Shown in pieces: positions 24,310 through 31,989 of a stretch of DNA of 33,331 nt. Location of the stretch: contig CAYNST010000027.1 in NCBI GenBank assembly GCA_964399955.1, forward strand, positions 1-33,331, read 5' to 3'. This stretch comes from CAYNST01 sp964399955. Its GTDB lineage: Bacteria; Pseudomonadota; Gammaproteobacteria; Pseudomonadales; Cellvibrionaceae. Position 1 is the first letter of the stretch. Every line of letters begins with the position of its first letter. The notes beneath the pieces were generated by a model that saw only the letters and a program-made list of their open reading frames with translations, was not told the DNA's origin and did not search any database. The position numbers and the translations under genes are program-made.

Positions 24310-26847
24310 TCAGACGGCTTCGGCTTCCACTATGCGCACTATTTCCTCCTCGCGCGCCGGGCGAATCTGCTTGCGCTCTTCAACAAACACCACGGTATTG
24401 TCGGGTGCGTCGCTGTTGACGAAGGTGCGGAAGCGCTTCAGCTTCTCCTGGTCTTCCAGTGTGGTTTTCCACTCGCACTGATAGGTGTCCACCACCTGCT
24501 CCATTTCTGCTTCTAGCTCTGTACACAGGCCCAGTTTGTCGTCTATGACCACCTGCTTCAGGTAATCCAGCCCGCCCTCCAGGTTGTCCATCCACACCGA
24601 GGTGCGCTGCAGCCGGTCGGCGGTGCGCACGTAGAACATCAGGAAACGGTCGATGTATTTGACCAGGGTGGCATCGTCCAGCCCGGTGGCAAACAAGTCC
24701 GCATGGCGCGGTCTCATGCCGCCGTTGCCACACAAATACAGGCTCCAGCCGGACTCGGTGGCAATCACCCCCACATCCTTGCTCTGCGCCTCGGCGCACT
24801 CCCGGGTGCAACCCGAGACTGCAAACTTGATCTTGTGCGGCGAGCGCAACCCTTTGTAGCGCTCTTCCAGATTGATGGCCATGGTGGCGCTGTCCAGCAC
24901 GCCATAGCGGCACCAGGTGCTGCCCACGCAGGATTTTACCGTGCGCAGGGACTTGCCGTAGGCGTGGCCGGTTTCAAAACCGGCGTCCACCAGCACCCGC
25001 CATATCGCCGGCAACTCTTCCTGTTGCGCACCAAACAGGTCAATGCGCTGGCCGCCGGTGATCTTGCAGTAAAGGTTGTACTGCTTGGCAACCTGCCCCA
25101 GCACAATCAGTTTGTCGGCGGTGATCTCGCCGCCGGCCACCCGAGGCACAATGGAATAGGTGCCGTTTTTCTGCATGTTGGCCATGAAGTAGTCGTTGGT
25201 GTCCTGCAATTGGGCCAACTCGTTTTTTAGGATGTGCTCGTTCCAGCAGCTAGCCAGTACAGAGCCCACCGTCGGTTTGCAGATGTCGCAGCCCAGGCCG
25301 CGACCGTGCCTGGCAATCATCTCTTCAAAGGTTTTGATCTTCTCTACCCGCACAATGTGGTACAGCTCCTGCCGGGTGTGAGGAAAGTGCTCGCAAATGT
25401 CGGTGTTAACCTCTACGCCCAGCTTGGTCAGCTCACTGTTGAGCAGTTGGGTAGCCAGCGGCACGCAACCGCCGCAGCCGGTGCCGGCCTTGGTGCCGCT
25501 TTTGACCGCGCCAATGGTGGTGGCGCCGTCTTTAACCGCGCAGCAGATCTGCGCTTTGCTCACATCGTGACAACTGCAGATTACTGCCGCATCCGGCAGG
25601 TTGGCCACTCCCAGACCGGTCATGGCCTCACCGCTGGAGGACGGCACTATCAGTTGCTCGGGGCTGGCCGGCAGGTCCATGCCGTTCAAGCAAATTTGCA
25701 GCAGCGTGCCGTAGGCCTCGGCCTCACCGACCAGTACCGCACCCAGCAGCTTTTTGCCGTCTGGCGATACTACCAACCGCTTGTAGATTTCGCTGCGACC
25801 GTCCTGATAGACGTAGGACAGGGCGCCGGGGGTGCGGCCCTGGGCATCACCAATACTGGCCACATCCACGCCCAGCAGCTTCAGCTTGGTGCTCATGTCG
25901 GCGCCGGTGAAGAGATCCTTGCCCTGGCAAATGTGCGACACGGCCACCTTGGCCATCTGGTAGCCCGGGGCCACCAACCCGTAGATGCGTCCGCTCCACA
26001 AGGCGCATTCGCCGATGGCATAAATGTCTGGGTTGGAGGTTTGGCAATGGTTGTTCACCACAATACCGCCTCGCTCGCCAATCTCCAGATTGAACCTGCG
26101 CGCCAGGTCGTCGCGCGGGCGAATACCGGCGGAGAACAGGATCATGTCCGTCTCCAGGCTGGAGCCGTCGGCAAAATTCATGCGATAGCGTCGCTCACTG
26201 CCGGTCACTATCTCTTTGGTGTTTTTTTCTGTATGAACCTGCACGCCCAGGTCTTCCACCTTCTTGCGCAACACCTGGCCGCCAGCTTCATCCAACTGCA
26301 CCGCCATCAGGCGCGGGGCAAATTCCACCACGTGGGTCTTCAAACCCAGGTTGCGCAGCGCATTGGCCGCTTCCAAGCCCAACAGGCCGCCCCCCACCAC
26401 CACGCCCACCTGGCTCTGCCGGGCCGAGGCTGTGATTTGCTCCAGATCCTCTATGGTGCGGTAAACCAGGCAGTGCGGCTGGTCCTTGCCCGGGATGGGC
26501 GGCACAAACGGGAAGGAGCCGGTGGCCAGCACCAGTTTGTCGTAGGTTTGAATGCGGCCACTGGCGGTTACAACGCGTTTGGCGTCCGATTGCAGCTCTA
26601 CCACAGCATCGTTCAACACATAATTGACGCCGTTCTTCCGGTAGTAGTCTTCGGAGGTAAGCATCAAGTCTTCGGCTGTTGAGCCGGAAAAATAGGACGA
26701 CATCTGCACCCGGTCGTAGGCCAGCCGCGGCTCTTCCGCAAAGGTGATGATTTCATAATTTGCGGCATCCTCTGCGCCCAGCAGGTTGTCGATGAACTTG
26801 TGTCCTACCATGCCGTTGCCAACCACGACTATTGTTTGTCTGCTCAT
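24310..26847 (-). CDS. nirB: Nitrite reductase [NAD(P)H] large subunit
   Basis: An 845-residue siroheme enzyme that reduces nitrite to ammonium using NADH. An N-terminal FAD/NAD domain has VVVGNGMVGHKF (6-17), LVLATGSFPFVPP and GVVVGGGLLGLEAANALRNLG. A BFD-like [2Fe-2S] domain carries CSCHDVSK and TGCGGC. The C-terminal sulfite-reductase-like halves hold the [4Fe-4S]-siroheme Cys as CVGSTWCRYG and SGCTRECAEAQSKDVG. Length is normal for NirB (about 840-850). It starts 19 nt after the cobA stop; the siroheme route enzyme and its user are thus co-expressed. No nitrate reductase gene is adjacent, unlike many nirBD-nas clusters. Confidence 0.97.
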   Translation of the reverse strand: MSRQTIVVVGNGMVGHKFIDNLLGAEDAANYEIITFAEEPRLAYDRVQMSSYFSGSTAEDLMLTSEDYYRKNGVNYVLNDAVVELQSDAKRVVTASGRIQTYDKLVLATGSFPFVPPIPGKDQPHCLVYRTIEDLEQITASARQSQVGVVVGGGLLGLEAANALRNLGLKTHVVEFAPRLMAVQLDEAGGQVLRKKVEDLGVQVHTEKNTKEIVTGSERRYRMNFADGSSLETDMILFSAGIRPRDDLARRFNLEIGERGGIVVNNHCQTSNPDIYAIGECALWSGRIYGLVAPGYQMAKVAVSHICQGKDLFTGADMSTKLKLLGVDVASIGDAQGRTPGALSYVYQDGRSEIYKRLVVSPDGKKLLGAVLVGEAEAYGTLLQICLNGMDLPASPEQLIVPSSSGEAMTGLGVANLPDAAVICSCHDVSKAQICCAVKDGATTIGAVKSGTKAGTGCGGCVPLATQLLNSELTKLGVEVNTDICEHFPHTRQELYHIVRVEKIKTFEEMIARHGRGLGCDICKPTVGSVLASCWNEHILKNELAQLQDTNDYFMANMQKNGTYSIVPRVAGGEITADKLIVLGQVAKQYNLYCKITGGQRIDLFGAQQEELPAIWRVLVDAGFETGHAYGKSLRTVKSCVGSTWCRYGVLDSATMAINLEERYKGLRSPHKIKFAVSGCTRECAEAQSKDVGVIATESGWSLYLCGNGGMRPRHADLFATGLDDATLVKYIDRFLMFYVRTADRLQRTSVWMDNLEGGLDYLKQVVIDDKLGLCTELEAEMEQVVDTYQCEWKTTLEDQEKLKRFRTFVNSDAPDNTVVFVEERKQIRPAREEEIVRIVEAEAV

Positions 26848-26866
26848 TTCTGCACTACCTCAATAC

Positions 26867-27658
26867 TTATGCTGTTAAGCGGTTTTGATCCAGGCCAAGG
26901 CTGGCAACCCACTGCTGGGGATTGAGTTGCCGTGCCAACTGCACAACCTGGCCCACCACAATCAGGGCCGGCGACTGCACCTGGTACTGCTCTATCAACT
27001 GGGTGAGCCCCTGCAAGGAGTCAATCAGCAAACGCTGATCGGGGCGACAGCCCTTCTCGATGACGGCAACCGGCACCGTGGAGGCCATACCGGCGGCCAG
27101 TAGTCTGGTCTGGATCAGCTGTGCCTGGCTCACGCCCATATAAAACACCAGTGTGTGCTCCAGGCTTGCCAGCGCCTTCCAGTTCAAATTCAGCTCCGTC
27201 TCGGCGTGCGCAGTTACAAAGGTGCAGCCTTGCGCCAGCCCGCGATGGGTCAGCGGAATACTGGACGAAGCCGAGCAACCGGACGCAGCGGTTATGCCGG
27301 GCACCACTTCTACCGCGATACCTGCGCGGGCCAGGGTCAGCATTTCTTCTCCACCGCGACCAAAAACAAAGGGGTCGCCGCCTTTCAGGCGGCAAATGGT
27401 TTGCCCTTCGCGAGCCCGCTTTAATAACAGGTTGTTTAAATCCCGCTGCGCTATGCTGTGTTTGCCCTTGCGTTTGCCCACGTAAAAAGCCGGAACGTTT
27501 TTGGGAAACAGGGCGCGAATTTCTTCACTGACCAGTTGGTCGTAAAGAATAAGGTCTGCCGTTTCTATGGCCCGCACGGCTTTCAGGGTCAGCAGCTCTG
27601 CGTCGCCGGGGCCCGCCCCCACCAACCACACCTTGCCGCAACTGTTAACTTGTTTCAT
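26867..27658 (-). CDS. cobA: Uroporphyrinogen-III C-methyltransferase (SUMT)
   Basis: A 263-residue stand-alone SUMT. It methylates uroporphyrinogen III twice with S-adenosylmethionine to precorrin-2, the precursor of siroheme. VWLVGAGPGDAELLTLKAVRAI (written in part: VGAGPGDAELLTL at about 13-25), LILYDQLVS, CRLKGGDPFVFGRGGEE, VEVVPGITAASG and PLTHRG are all family motifs. It lacks the CysG N-terminal dehydrogenase/ferrochelatase half, which must be elsewhere. It is first in the cobA-nirB-nirD operon, with GAGGTG ahead of the ATG, and has a sigma-54 promoter upstream. Confidence 0.96.
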   Translation of the reverse strand: MKQVNSCGKVWLVGAGPGDAELLTLKAVRAIETADLILYDQLVSEEIRALFPKNVPAFYVGKRKGKHSIAQRDLNNLLLKRAREGQTICRLKGGDPFVFGRGGEEMLTLARAGIAVEVVPGITAASGCSASSSIPLTHRGLAQGCTFVTAHAETELNLNWKALASLEHTLVFYMGVSQAQLIQTRLLAAGMASTVPVAVIEKGCRPDQRLLIDSLQGLTQLIEQYQVQSPALIVVGQVVQLARQLNPQQWVASLGLDQNRLTA

Positions 27659-27740
27659 GGCGTCACCTCTGCTATTGCGTGCGTTCCAGCTGACCCGATG
27701 TGTGGCAAGAAGAGCGCATTGTTTGTTCTATGCTGGGTTT

Positions 27741-27756
27741 TGCAAGCGCTATACCA
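27741..27756 (-). promoter_or_regulatory. Sigma-54 (-24/-12) promoter of cobA-nirB-nirD
   Basis: The minus strand reads TGGTATAGCGCTTGCA. It has GG and GC exactly 10 bp apart and a perfect TTGCA -12 block, against the consensus TGGCACGNNNNTTGCW. Transcription would start near 27731, about 73 nt before the cobA start. This points to control by an enhancer-binding activator such as NtrC. Confidence 0.75.
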
Positions 27757-27776
27757 AGGGGCAGAGTTTCCACGGC

Positions 27777-27801
27777 ATTTATTTTTTTATCATACAAAAC
27801 A
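27777..27801. promoter_or_regulatory. A/T-rich bend region between promoter and NtrC-like sites
   Basis: An A/T-rich tract (ATTTATTTTTTTATCAT followed by ACAAAAC) lies between the sigma-54 promoter and the two NtrC-like sites. IHF often bends DNA at this place in NtrC promoters. The match to the IHF consensus is only partial, so this is a suggestion. Confidence 0.3.
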
Positions 27802-27930
27802 GGTGGTTAAGCGCAGCTCACGCAGCAGCGCCGCAGCGTGCAAGGGCCATTTGGCACTTGGCGGCGCACGCATTTAAAGCAGAGCAGCACCATAAGAATG
27901 CAAAGCAGCAGAACCAAACCCCACCTTTAG

Positions 27931-27947
27931 CACACCGTTTTGGTGCT
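27931..27947. promoter_or_regulatory. NtrC-like enhancer site 1
   Basis: The minus strand reads AGCACCAAAACGGTGTG and matches 13 of 17 positions of the NtrC consensus TGCACCAAAATGGTGCA, including the CACC-N5-GGTG core. Its centre is about 208 bp upstream of the predicted cobA start point. Confidence 0.6.
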
Positions 27948-27962
27948 CAATAAAATCACGAG

Positions 27963-27979
27963 CACACCAAATGAGTGCA
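27963..27979. promoter_or_regulatory. NtrC-like enhancer site 2
   Basis: The plus strand reads CACACCAAATGAGTGCA and matches 12 of 17 positions of the NtrC consensus. Its centre is exactly 32 bp from site 1, three helical turns, the same spacing as the paired NtrC sites of the enteric glnA enhancer. Confidence 0.55.
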
Positions 27980-28144
27980 TGGCGTGCGCAAAAGACAATA
28001 TTAAAAGTGCCGCAGGCGCCCAGGGCGCACAGTTATGGGGCAAATTGGCACTAACACGGGCCGCAGCCGTTGAAAATCTACTTGTTGCCGGATGAGCTTT
28101 TCCGTTAGTGTTCATTTGACGCCCACAGCTGTAATCTACCCCTT

Positions 28145-29146
28145 ATGAACAATCCTCCTGCTTTGATAGATCGCTTCGGCCGCGCCGTCACCTACCTGCG
28201 GCTGTCCGTGACCGACCGCTGCGACTTTCGCTGCATTTATTGCATGGCAGAGGACATGAGCTTTCTGCCACGCCAGGAGGTCTTATCGCTTGAGGAGCTG
28301 ACACAGGTTGCCTGCGCGTTTGCGCAACTGGGTGTGCGCAAAATTCGCATCACCGGTGGGGAGCCGCTGATACGGCGCGACGCACTGACCCTGTTCAATA
28401 ACCTGGGGCAATTGGGGCTTGACGACCTGAGCCTTACCACCAACGGCGCTCGCTTGGCGCGCTACGCCCAGCCACTGGCAGACGCCGGGGTACACCGGGT
28501 GAATATCAGCCTGGACTCTTTGCGCCCCGCGCGGTTTCGCGCCCTGACGCGCACCGGCAATCTTGACGATGTGCTGGCGGGCATACAGGCGGCGCGCACG
28601 GCGGGCTTCCGTCGCATCAAACTGAATACCGTGGTAATGCGCAGCCACAATCTGGACGAGGTAGGCGCCTTGGCAGACTTTGCGTTGAGCAAGGGGCTGG
28701 ATATCACCTATATAGAAGAAATGCCGCTTGGCGTGGTAGCAAGCCATCAGCGGCTGGACGAGTTTGTCAGCAGTGAAGAGGTGCGCGAACGTTTGGCGCC
28801 GCGCTTCCAACTGCAACCGGTGGCCGACACCAGCGGCGGGCCGGCGCGTTATTACCGCGCCGCCGGCTTTGAGGGGCGCATTGGTTTTATCTCCCCCCAC
28901 AGCCACAACTTTTGCGGCACCTGCAACCGCGTGCGGGTGAGCGCCGAGGGCCGCCTGCTGCTGTGCCTGGGCAACGAGCAAAGCGCAGATCTCAAGCGGG
29001 TGATGCGCAACAATCCCGCCGCAGACATCAACCGGGCCCTGCAACAGGCCATAGTGGCAGCCCTGCCACTGAAACCGGAAAAACACCATTTTGACCTGGC
29101 CGAAGCACCGCAAATAGTGCGTTTCATGAACGCCACCGGCGGCTGA
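28145..29146 (+). CDS. moaA: GTP 3',8-cyclase MoaA
   Basis: A 333-residue radical-SAM enzyme that starts molybdenum cofactor synthesis, converting GTP to 3',8-cyclo-GTP. The radical-SAM cluster Cys are C26, C30 and C33 (CDFRCIYC). GGEPL is at 71-75. The second, C-terminal [4Fe-4S] cluster uses C257, C260 and C274 (FCGTCNRVR). The C-terminus ends in Gly-Gly, required for activity in known MoaA. No strong Shine-Dalgarno is visible. It is divergent from cobA and first of moaA-moaB-moeA-DUF1244. MoaC, MoaD and MoaE are not in the window. Confidence 0.97.
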   Translation: MNNPPALIDRFGRAVTYLRLSVTDRCDFRCIYCMAEDMSFLPRQEVLSLEELTQVACAFAQLGVRKIRITGGEPLIRRDALTLFNNLGQLGLDDLSLTTNGARLARYAQPLADAGVHRVNISLDSLRPARFRALTRTGNLDDVLAGIQAARTAGFRRIKLNTVVMRSHNLDEVGALADFALSKGLDITYIEEMPLGVVASHQRLDEFVSSEEVRERLAPRFQLQPVADTSGGPARYYRAAGFEGRIGFISPHSHNFCGTCNRVRVSAEGRLLLCLGNEQSADLKRVMRNNPAADINRALQQAIVAALPLKPEKHHFDLAEAPQIVRFMNATGG

Positions 29147-29185
29147 CCGGCCCGCTTCACTCAACGCCAACCCCACGGAGTTTCC

Positions 29186-29704
29186 ATGAGCAAGCCCACG
29201 GCTGACCTGCAGCCACTCAATATCTGCGTACTCACGGTTTCCGATACCCGCACTGCCGCCGAGGACACCTCCGGTGACGCCCTGGCAAGCCTTCTCACCC
29301 AGTCCGGTCACAGGCTTTACCAGCGCAGTCTGCTGAAGGACGATGTGTACCAGATCCGCGCGCAGGTGTCCGCCTGGATTGCCGACCGGGAGGCCCAGGT
29401 GGTGCTGATAACCGGCGGCACCGGTTTTGCAGGTCGCGACAGCACCCCGGAGGCCGTAACTCCGCTGCTGGATAAAACCATCGTCGGCTTTGGCGAGCTG
29501 TTCCGCCACATTTCCTATGCCGAGATAGGCAGCTCAACCATTCAGTCGCGCGCCCTGGCAGGTCTTGCCAACCGCACACTGCTGTTCTGTCTGCCCGGCT
29601 CCACCGGGGCCTGCAACACAGCCTGGAGCGGCATACTGCGCGATCAACTGGACAGCCGCACCCGGCCCTGCAATTTCTACGAACAGGTCCGGATAAACCG
29701 GTGA
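29186..29704 (+). CDS. moaB: Molybdenum cofactor biosynthesis protein B
   Basis: A 172-residue MoaB of the MoaB/Mog family, which in the related MogA adenylylates molybdopterin before metal insertion. ICVLTVSDTRT (13-23), the molybdopterin-binding VLITGGTGFAGRDSTPEA (73-90) and LPGSTGACNTAW (136-147) are seen. The role of MoaB in proteobacteria with MogA is unclear; no mogA is visible here, so MoaB may take that role. It lies 39 bp after moaA and 28 bp before moeA. Confidence 0.94.
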   Translation: MSKPTADLQPLNICVLTVSDTRTAAEDTSGDALASLLTQSGHRLYQRSLLKDDVYQIRAQVSAWIADREAQVVLITGGTGFAGRDSTPEAVTPLLDKTIVGFGELFRHISYAEIGSSTIQSRALAGLANRTLLFCLPGSTGACNTAWSGILRDQLDSRTRPCNFYEQVRINR

Positions 29705-29732
29705 GCGCGCCAGGCAGGAGGAGTGACAGCCG

Positions 29733-30950
29733 ATGTTGAGCGTGGAAGAAGCCATTGCCCGCCTGCTGCAGCAGGCTTACCCCATTGACGGCACAGAAAG
29801 CCTGAGCCTGGAAGACGCCCACCTGCGTCTGCTGGCGGAGGACTGTCGGGCTGCGGTGGATGTGCCGCCGGCAGACAACAGCGCCATGGATGGCTACGCC
29901 TGCCATCTTGCAGAGACTGCCCCAGCCGGCCTGACACTGCCCATCACCCAGACGGCCGCTGCAGGCTCGGCCCCACAACCGCTGCAGCCGGGCACCGCCG
30001 CCCGCATTTTTACCGGCGCCGAGATACCTCCAGGCGCCAACTGCGTGATCATGCAGGAAAACTGCGCGGTGGCGGACGGCGTCATCACTACACGGGCCAG
30101 CTTGTCTCCGGGGGACAATGTGCGCCCCCGGGGGCAGGACATTGTTCGCGGCAGTCTCATTGCCCGGCGGGGCGAGCAATTGTCCCCCGCCCTTGCGGGG
30201 GTGCTGGCCTCCACCGGCATGGGCAGGGTGCAGGTGCAGCGCCGGGTGCGGGTGGCGCTGCTGAACACCGGCTCTGAGCTGGTGCAACCGGGCTGCCCTC
30301 TGCAACCCGGGCAGATCTATAACAGCAACCAGGCCACCCTTGCCGCGCTGCTGCGAATGCTCTCGTGCGAAGTCAGCTGCCAACAACTGGTAACGGACCG
30401 GCTGGACACTACCTGCGCCGCCCTGCTGACGGCGGCGCAGGCCGCCGACCTGGTAATTACCAGCGGCGGGGTCTCGGTCGGCGATGAAGATCATGTCAAG
30501 CAGGCACTGGAGAGCGTCGGCCGCATAGACTTTCACAAGATCTGCCTGAAGCCGGGCAAGCCGCTGGCGTTTGGTCAAATCCGCATGCCCGACCGCGAGG
30601 TGCCGGTGCTGGGGTTGCCGGGCAACCCGGTGTCTGCCTTCATTACCCTGCTGCTGTTTGGCAAGCCGTTCATTGAGGCGCTGCAGGGCCGGGTGCCTGT
30701 CAGCCCGCGCGCCATTCACCTGCCCTGCGACTTCGCCCTGCCACAGCCCCGCTCGCGGCCGGAGTACTTGCGGGTACGCGTGGAAGGCAGCCGCCTGCAG
30801 CGTTTCAACAACCAGAGTTCGGCTGTGCTGACCTCGCTGACCTGGGCGGACGGGCTTGCGCTCTTGCCCGCAGGCGGGCCCCTGGCAGAAAATACCTTAC
30901 TCGCCTACTACCCCCTGGCCGAGCTGATGAGCCTGGGCCGACTGCCGTGA
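29733..30950 (+). CDS. moeA: Molybdopterin molybdenumtransferase MoeA
   Basis: A 405-residue MoeA, which inserts molybdenum into adenylylated molybdopterin. Near the N-terminus are VDVPPADNSAMDGYA (about 39-53) and the RIFTGAEIPPGANCVIMQE block. SGGVSVGDEDHVKQAL and the molybdopterin-binding GLPGNPVSAFIT are in the third quarter, and the C-terminal beta-barrel domain IV ends near 405. The ATG at 29733 has a clear GGAGGAG Shine-Dalgarno. It is followed by the DUF1244 gene after 21 bp. Confidence 0.96.
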   Translation: MLSVEEAIARLLQQAYPIDGTESLSLEDAHLRLLAEDCRAAVDVPPADNSAMDGYACHLAETAPAGLTLPITQTAAAGSAPQPLQPGTAARIFTGAEIPPGANCVIMQENCAVADGVITTRASLSPGDNVRPRGQDIVRGSLIARRGEQLSPALAGVLASTGMGRVQVQRRVRVALLNTGSELVQPGCPLQPGQIYNSNQATLAALLRMLSCEVSCQQLVTDRLDTTCAALLTAAQAADLVITSGGVSVGDEDHVKQALESVGRIDFHKICLKPGKPLAFGQIRMPDREVPVLGLPGNPVSAFITLLLFGKPFIEALQGRVPVSPRAIHLPCDFALPQPRSRPEYLRVRVEGSRLQRFNNQSSAVLTSLTWADGLALLPAGGPLAENTLLAYYPLAELMSLGRLP

Positions 30951-30971
30951 TCAACCCGAGGAGCTTACGCC

Positions 30972-31250
30972 ATGAGTGACAACACCACTGAAATAGAAGC
31001 CGCAGTCCTGCGCCGCCTGCTGGCCCACTTGGACAGCCGCAAGGATGCGCAGAATATAGACCTGATGAACCTGGCCGGCTTTTGTCGCAACTGTCTGGCC
31101 AAATGGTATGCGGACGAAGCGCAAAAGCGCGGGGAAACAACCAACTATGAACAGGCGCGGGAGCGCATTTACGGCATGCCCTACAGTGAGTGGAAGAGCA
31201 AATACCAGACGCCACTGGCCGCCGACCAGCAAGCGCAACAGCAGCAATAA
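30972..31250 (+). CDS. DUF1244 family small protein
   Basis: A 92-residue protein of DUF1244. The conserved core HLDSRKDAQNIDLMNLAGFC (19-38) with the CRNC pair (38-41), followed by KWY and YGMPYSEWK (67-75), is diagnostic. The CxxC pair suggests a metal or redox role, but the function is unknown. The tail is glutamine-rich. It follows moeA with a GAGGAG signal and is probably in the same transcript, though a role in Moco synthesis is not established. It ends 12 bp from the convergent hda gene, across a run of nine Gs (31253-31261). Confidence 0.9.
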   Translation: MSDNTTEIEAAVLRRLLAHLDSRKDAQNIDLMNLAGFCRNCLAKWYADEAQKRGETTNYEQARERIYGMPYSEWKSKYQTPLAADQQAQQQQ

Positions 31251-31262
31251 CAGGGGGGGGGC

Positions 31263-31976
31263 TCAGTAACGTAAGATTTGCTTCACGAAGGGGATGGTCA
31301 GCCGGCGTTGCTGCTGCAGTGACGCGTCGTCAAGCTGATTGAGCATGGCAAACAACTGGTGGGTGTTGCGGGGCGCCCGGCTCAAGATGTAGCGCACCAC
31401 CTCGTCGGACAGCTCCATGCCCCGGGCCAGGGCGCGCATTTGCAGTGCCCGGGCCTTGTCCTCATCCGCCAGTGCCTGCAGATGGTAAACCACGCCGCCC
31501 AGCACGCGAGACTTAAGATCCGCCAACTGCAGGGGTAAGCTGGCCGGGCTGGCGTGGCAGGTCAGCAACAGGCGGCGGCCCCCGTCCTTCAGCCGGTTGA
31601 ACAAATGAAACAACGCCTCTTCCCACTCGGGTTTGCCGCCAATAAGGCCCAGGTCGTCCAGGCAGACCATATCGGCGCGGCCTGTGTCGGCAAGTACCCC
31701 GTCCGGGGCCTTTTCAGCCAACAGCGACAGGGGTAAAAAACGCACCCGCGCGCCGGTGTGGCAGGCCGCCGCCTGGCAACAGGCCTTAGCCAGATGCGTC
31801 AACCCCGCCCCCTGGGCACCCCAAAGCACCAGGTTGTTCTCGCCCTCACCACGGCTGAAGGCCCGCAGCGCGGTCACCGCCAGCCTGTTGGTATCTGTCA
31901 GCAGGAAATTGTCGAAGGTGGCGTCATCCTGCAGGGAGACGCCCAGGCTCAGCTGTACCGGCGCAGCGTGTTTCAC
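31263..31976 (-). CDS. hda: DnaA regulatory inactivator Hda
   Basis: A 237-residue DnaA-like AAA+ protein that stimulates ATP hydrolysis by DnaA when bound to the sliding clamp, preventing re-initiation. The clamp-binding motif QLSLG is at 8-12, and DDATFDNFL follows, as in other Hda proteins. The Walker A region is GAQGAGLTHL (53-62), with Leu where Lys is canonical (E. coli Hda has Arg). CLDDLGLIGG is the Walker B region, and sensor regions follow. I chose the GTG at 31976 because it brings QLSLG to the usual place; the frame stays open to 32030. It is 13 bp after the DUF2066 stop, the usual neighbour. Confidence 0.93.
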   Translation of the reverse strand: MKHAAPVQLSLGVSLQDDATFDNFLLTDTNRLAVTALRAFSRGEGENNLVLWGAQGAGLTHLAKACCQAAACHTGARVRFLPLSLLAEKAPDGVLADTGRADMVCLDDLGLIGGKPEWEEALFHLFNRLKDGGRRLLLTCHASPASLPLQLADLKSRVLGGVVYHLQALADEDKARALQMRALARGMELSDEVVRYILSRAPRNTHQLFAMLNQLDDASLQQQRRLTIPFVKQILRY

Positions 31977-31989
31977 ACTCAACCGGCGC

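Noticed and set aside
25234..26682. 482-codon plus-strand frame
   Set aside because: Antisense to nirB; no domain recognisable, long only because of high GC.
28040..28060. TGGCAC on the plus strand before moaA as a second sigma-54 promoter
   Set aside because: No TTGC block follows at the required spacing (GG-N10-GC fails).
31253..31261. Run of nine Gs as a possible phase-variation tract
   Set aside because: It lies between two convergent stop codons, outside any reading frame or promoter, so slippage would have no clear effect.
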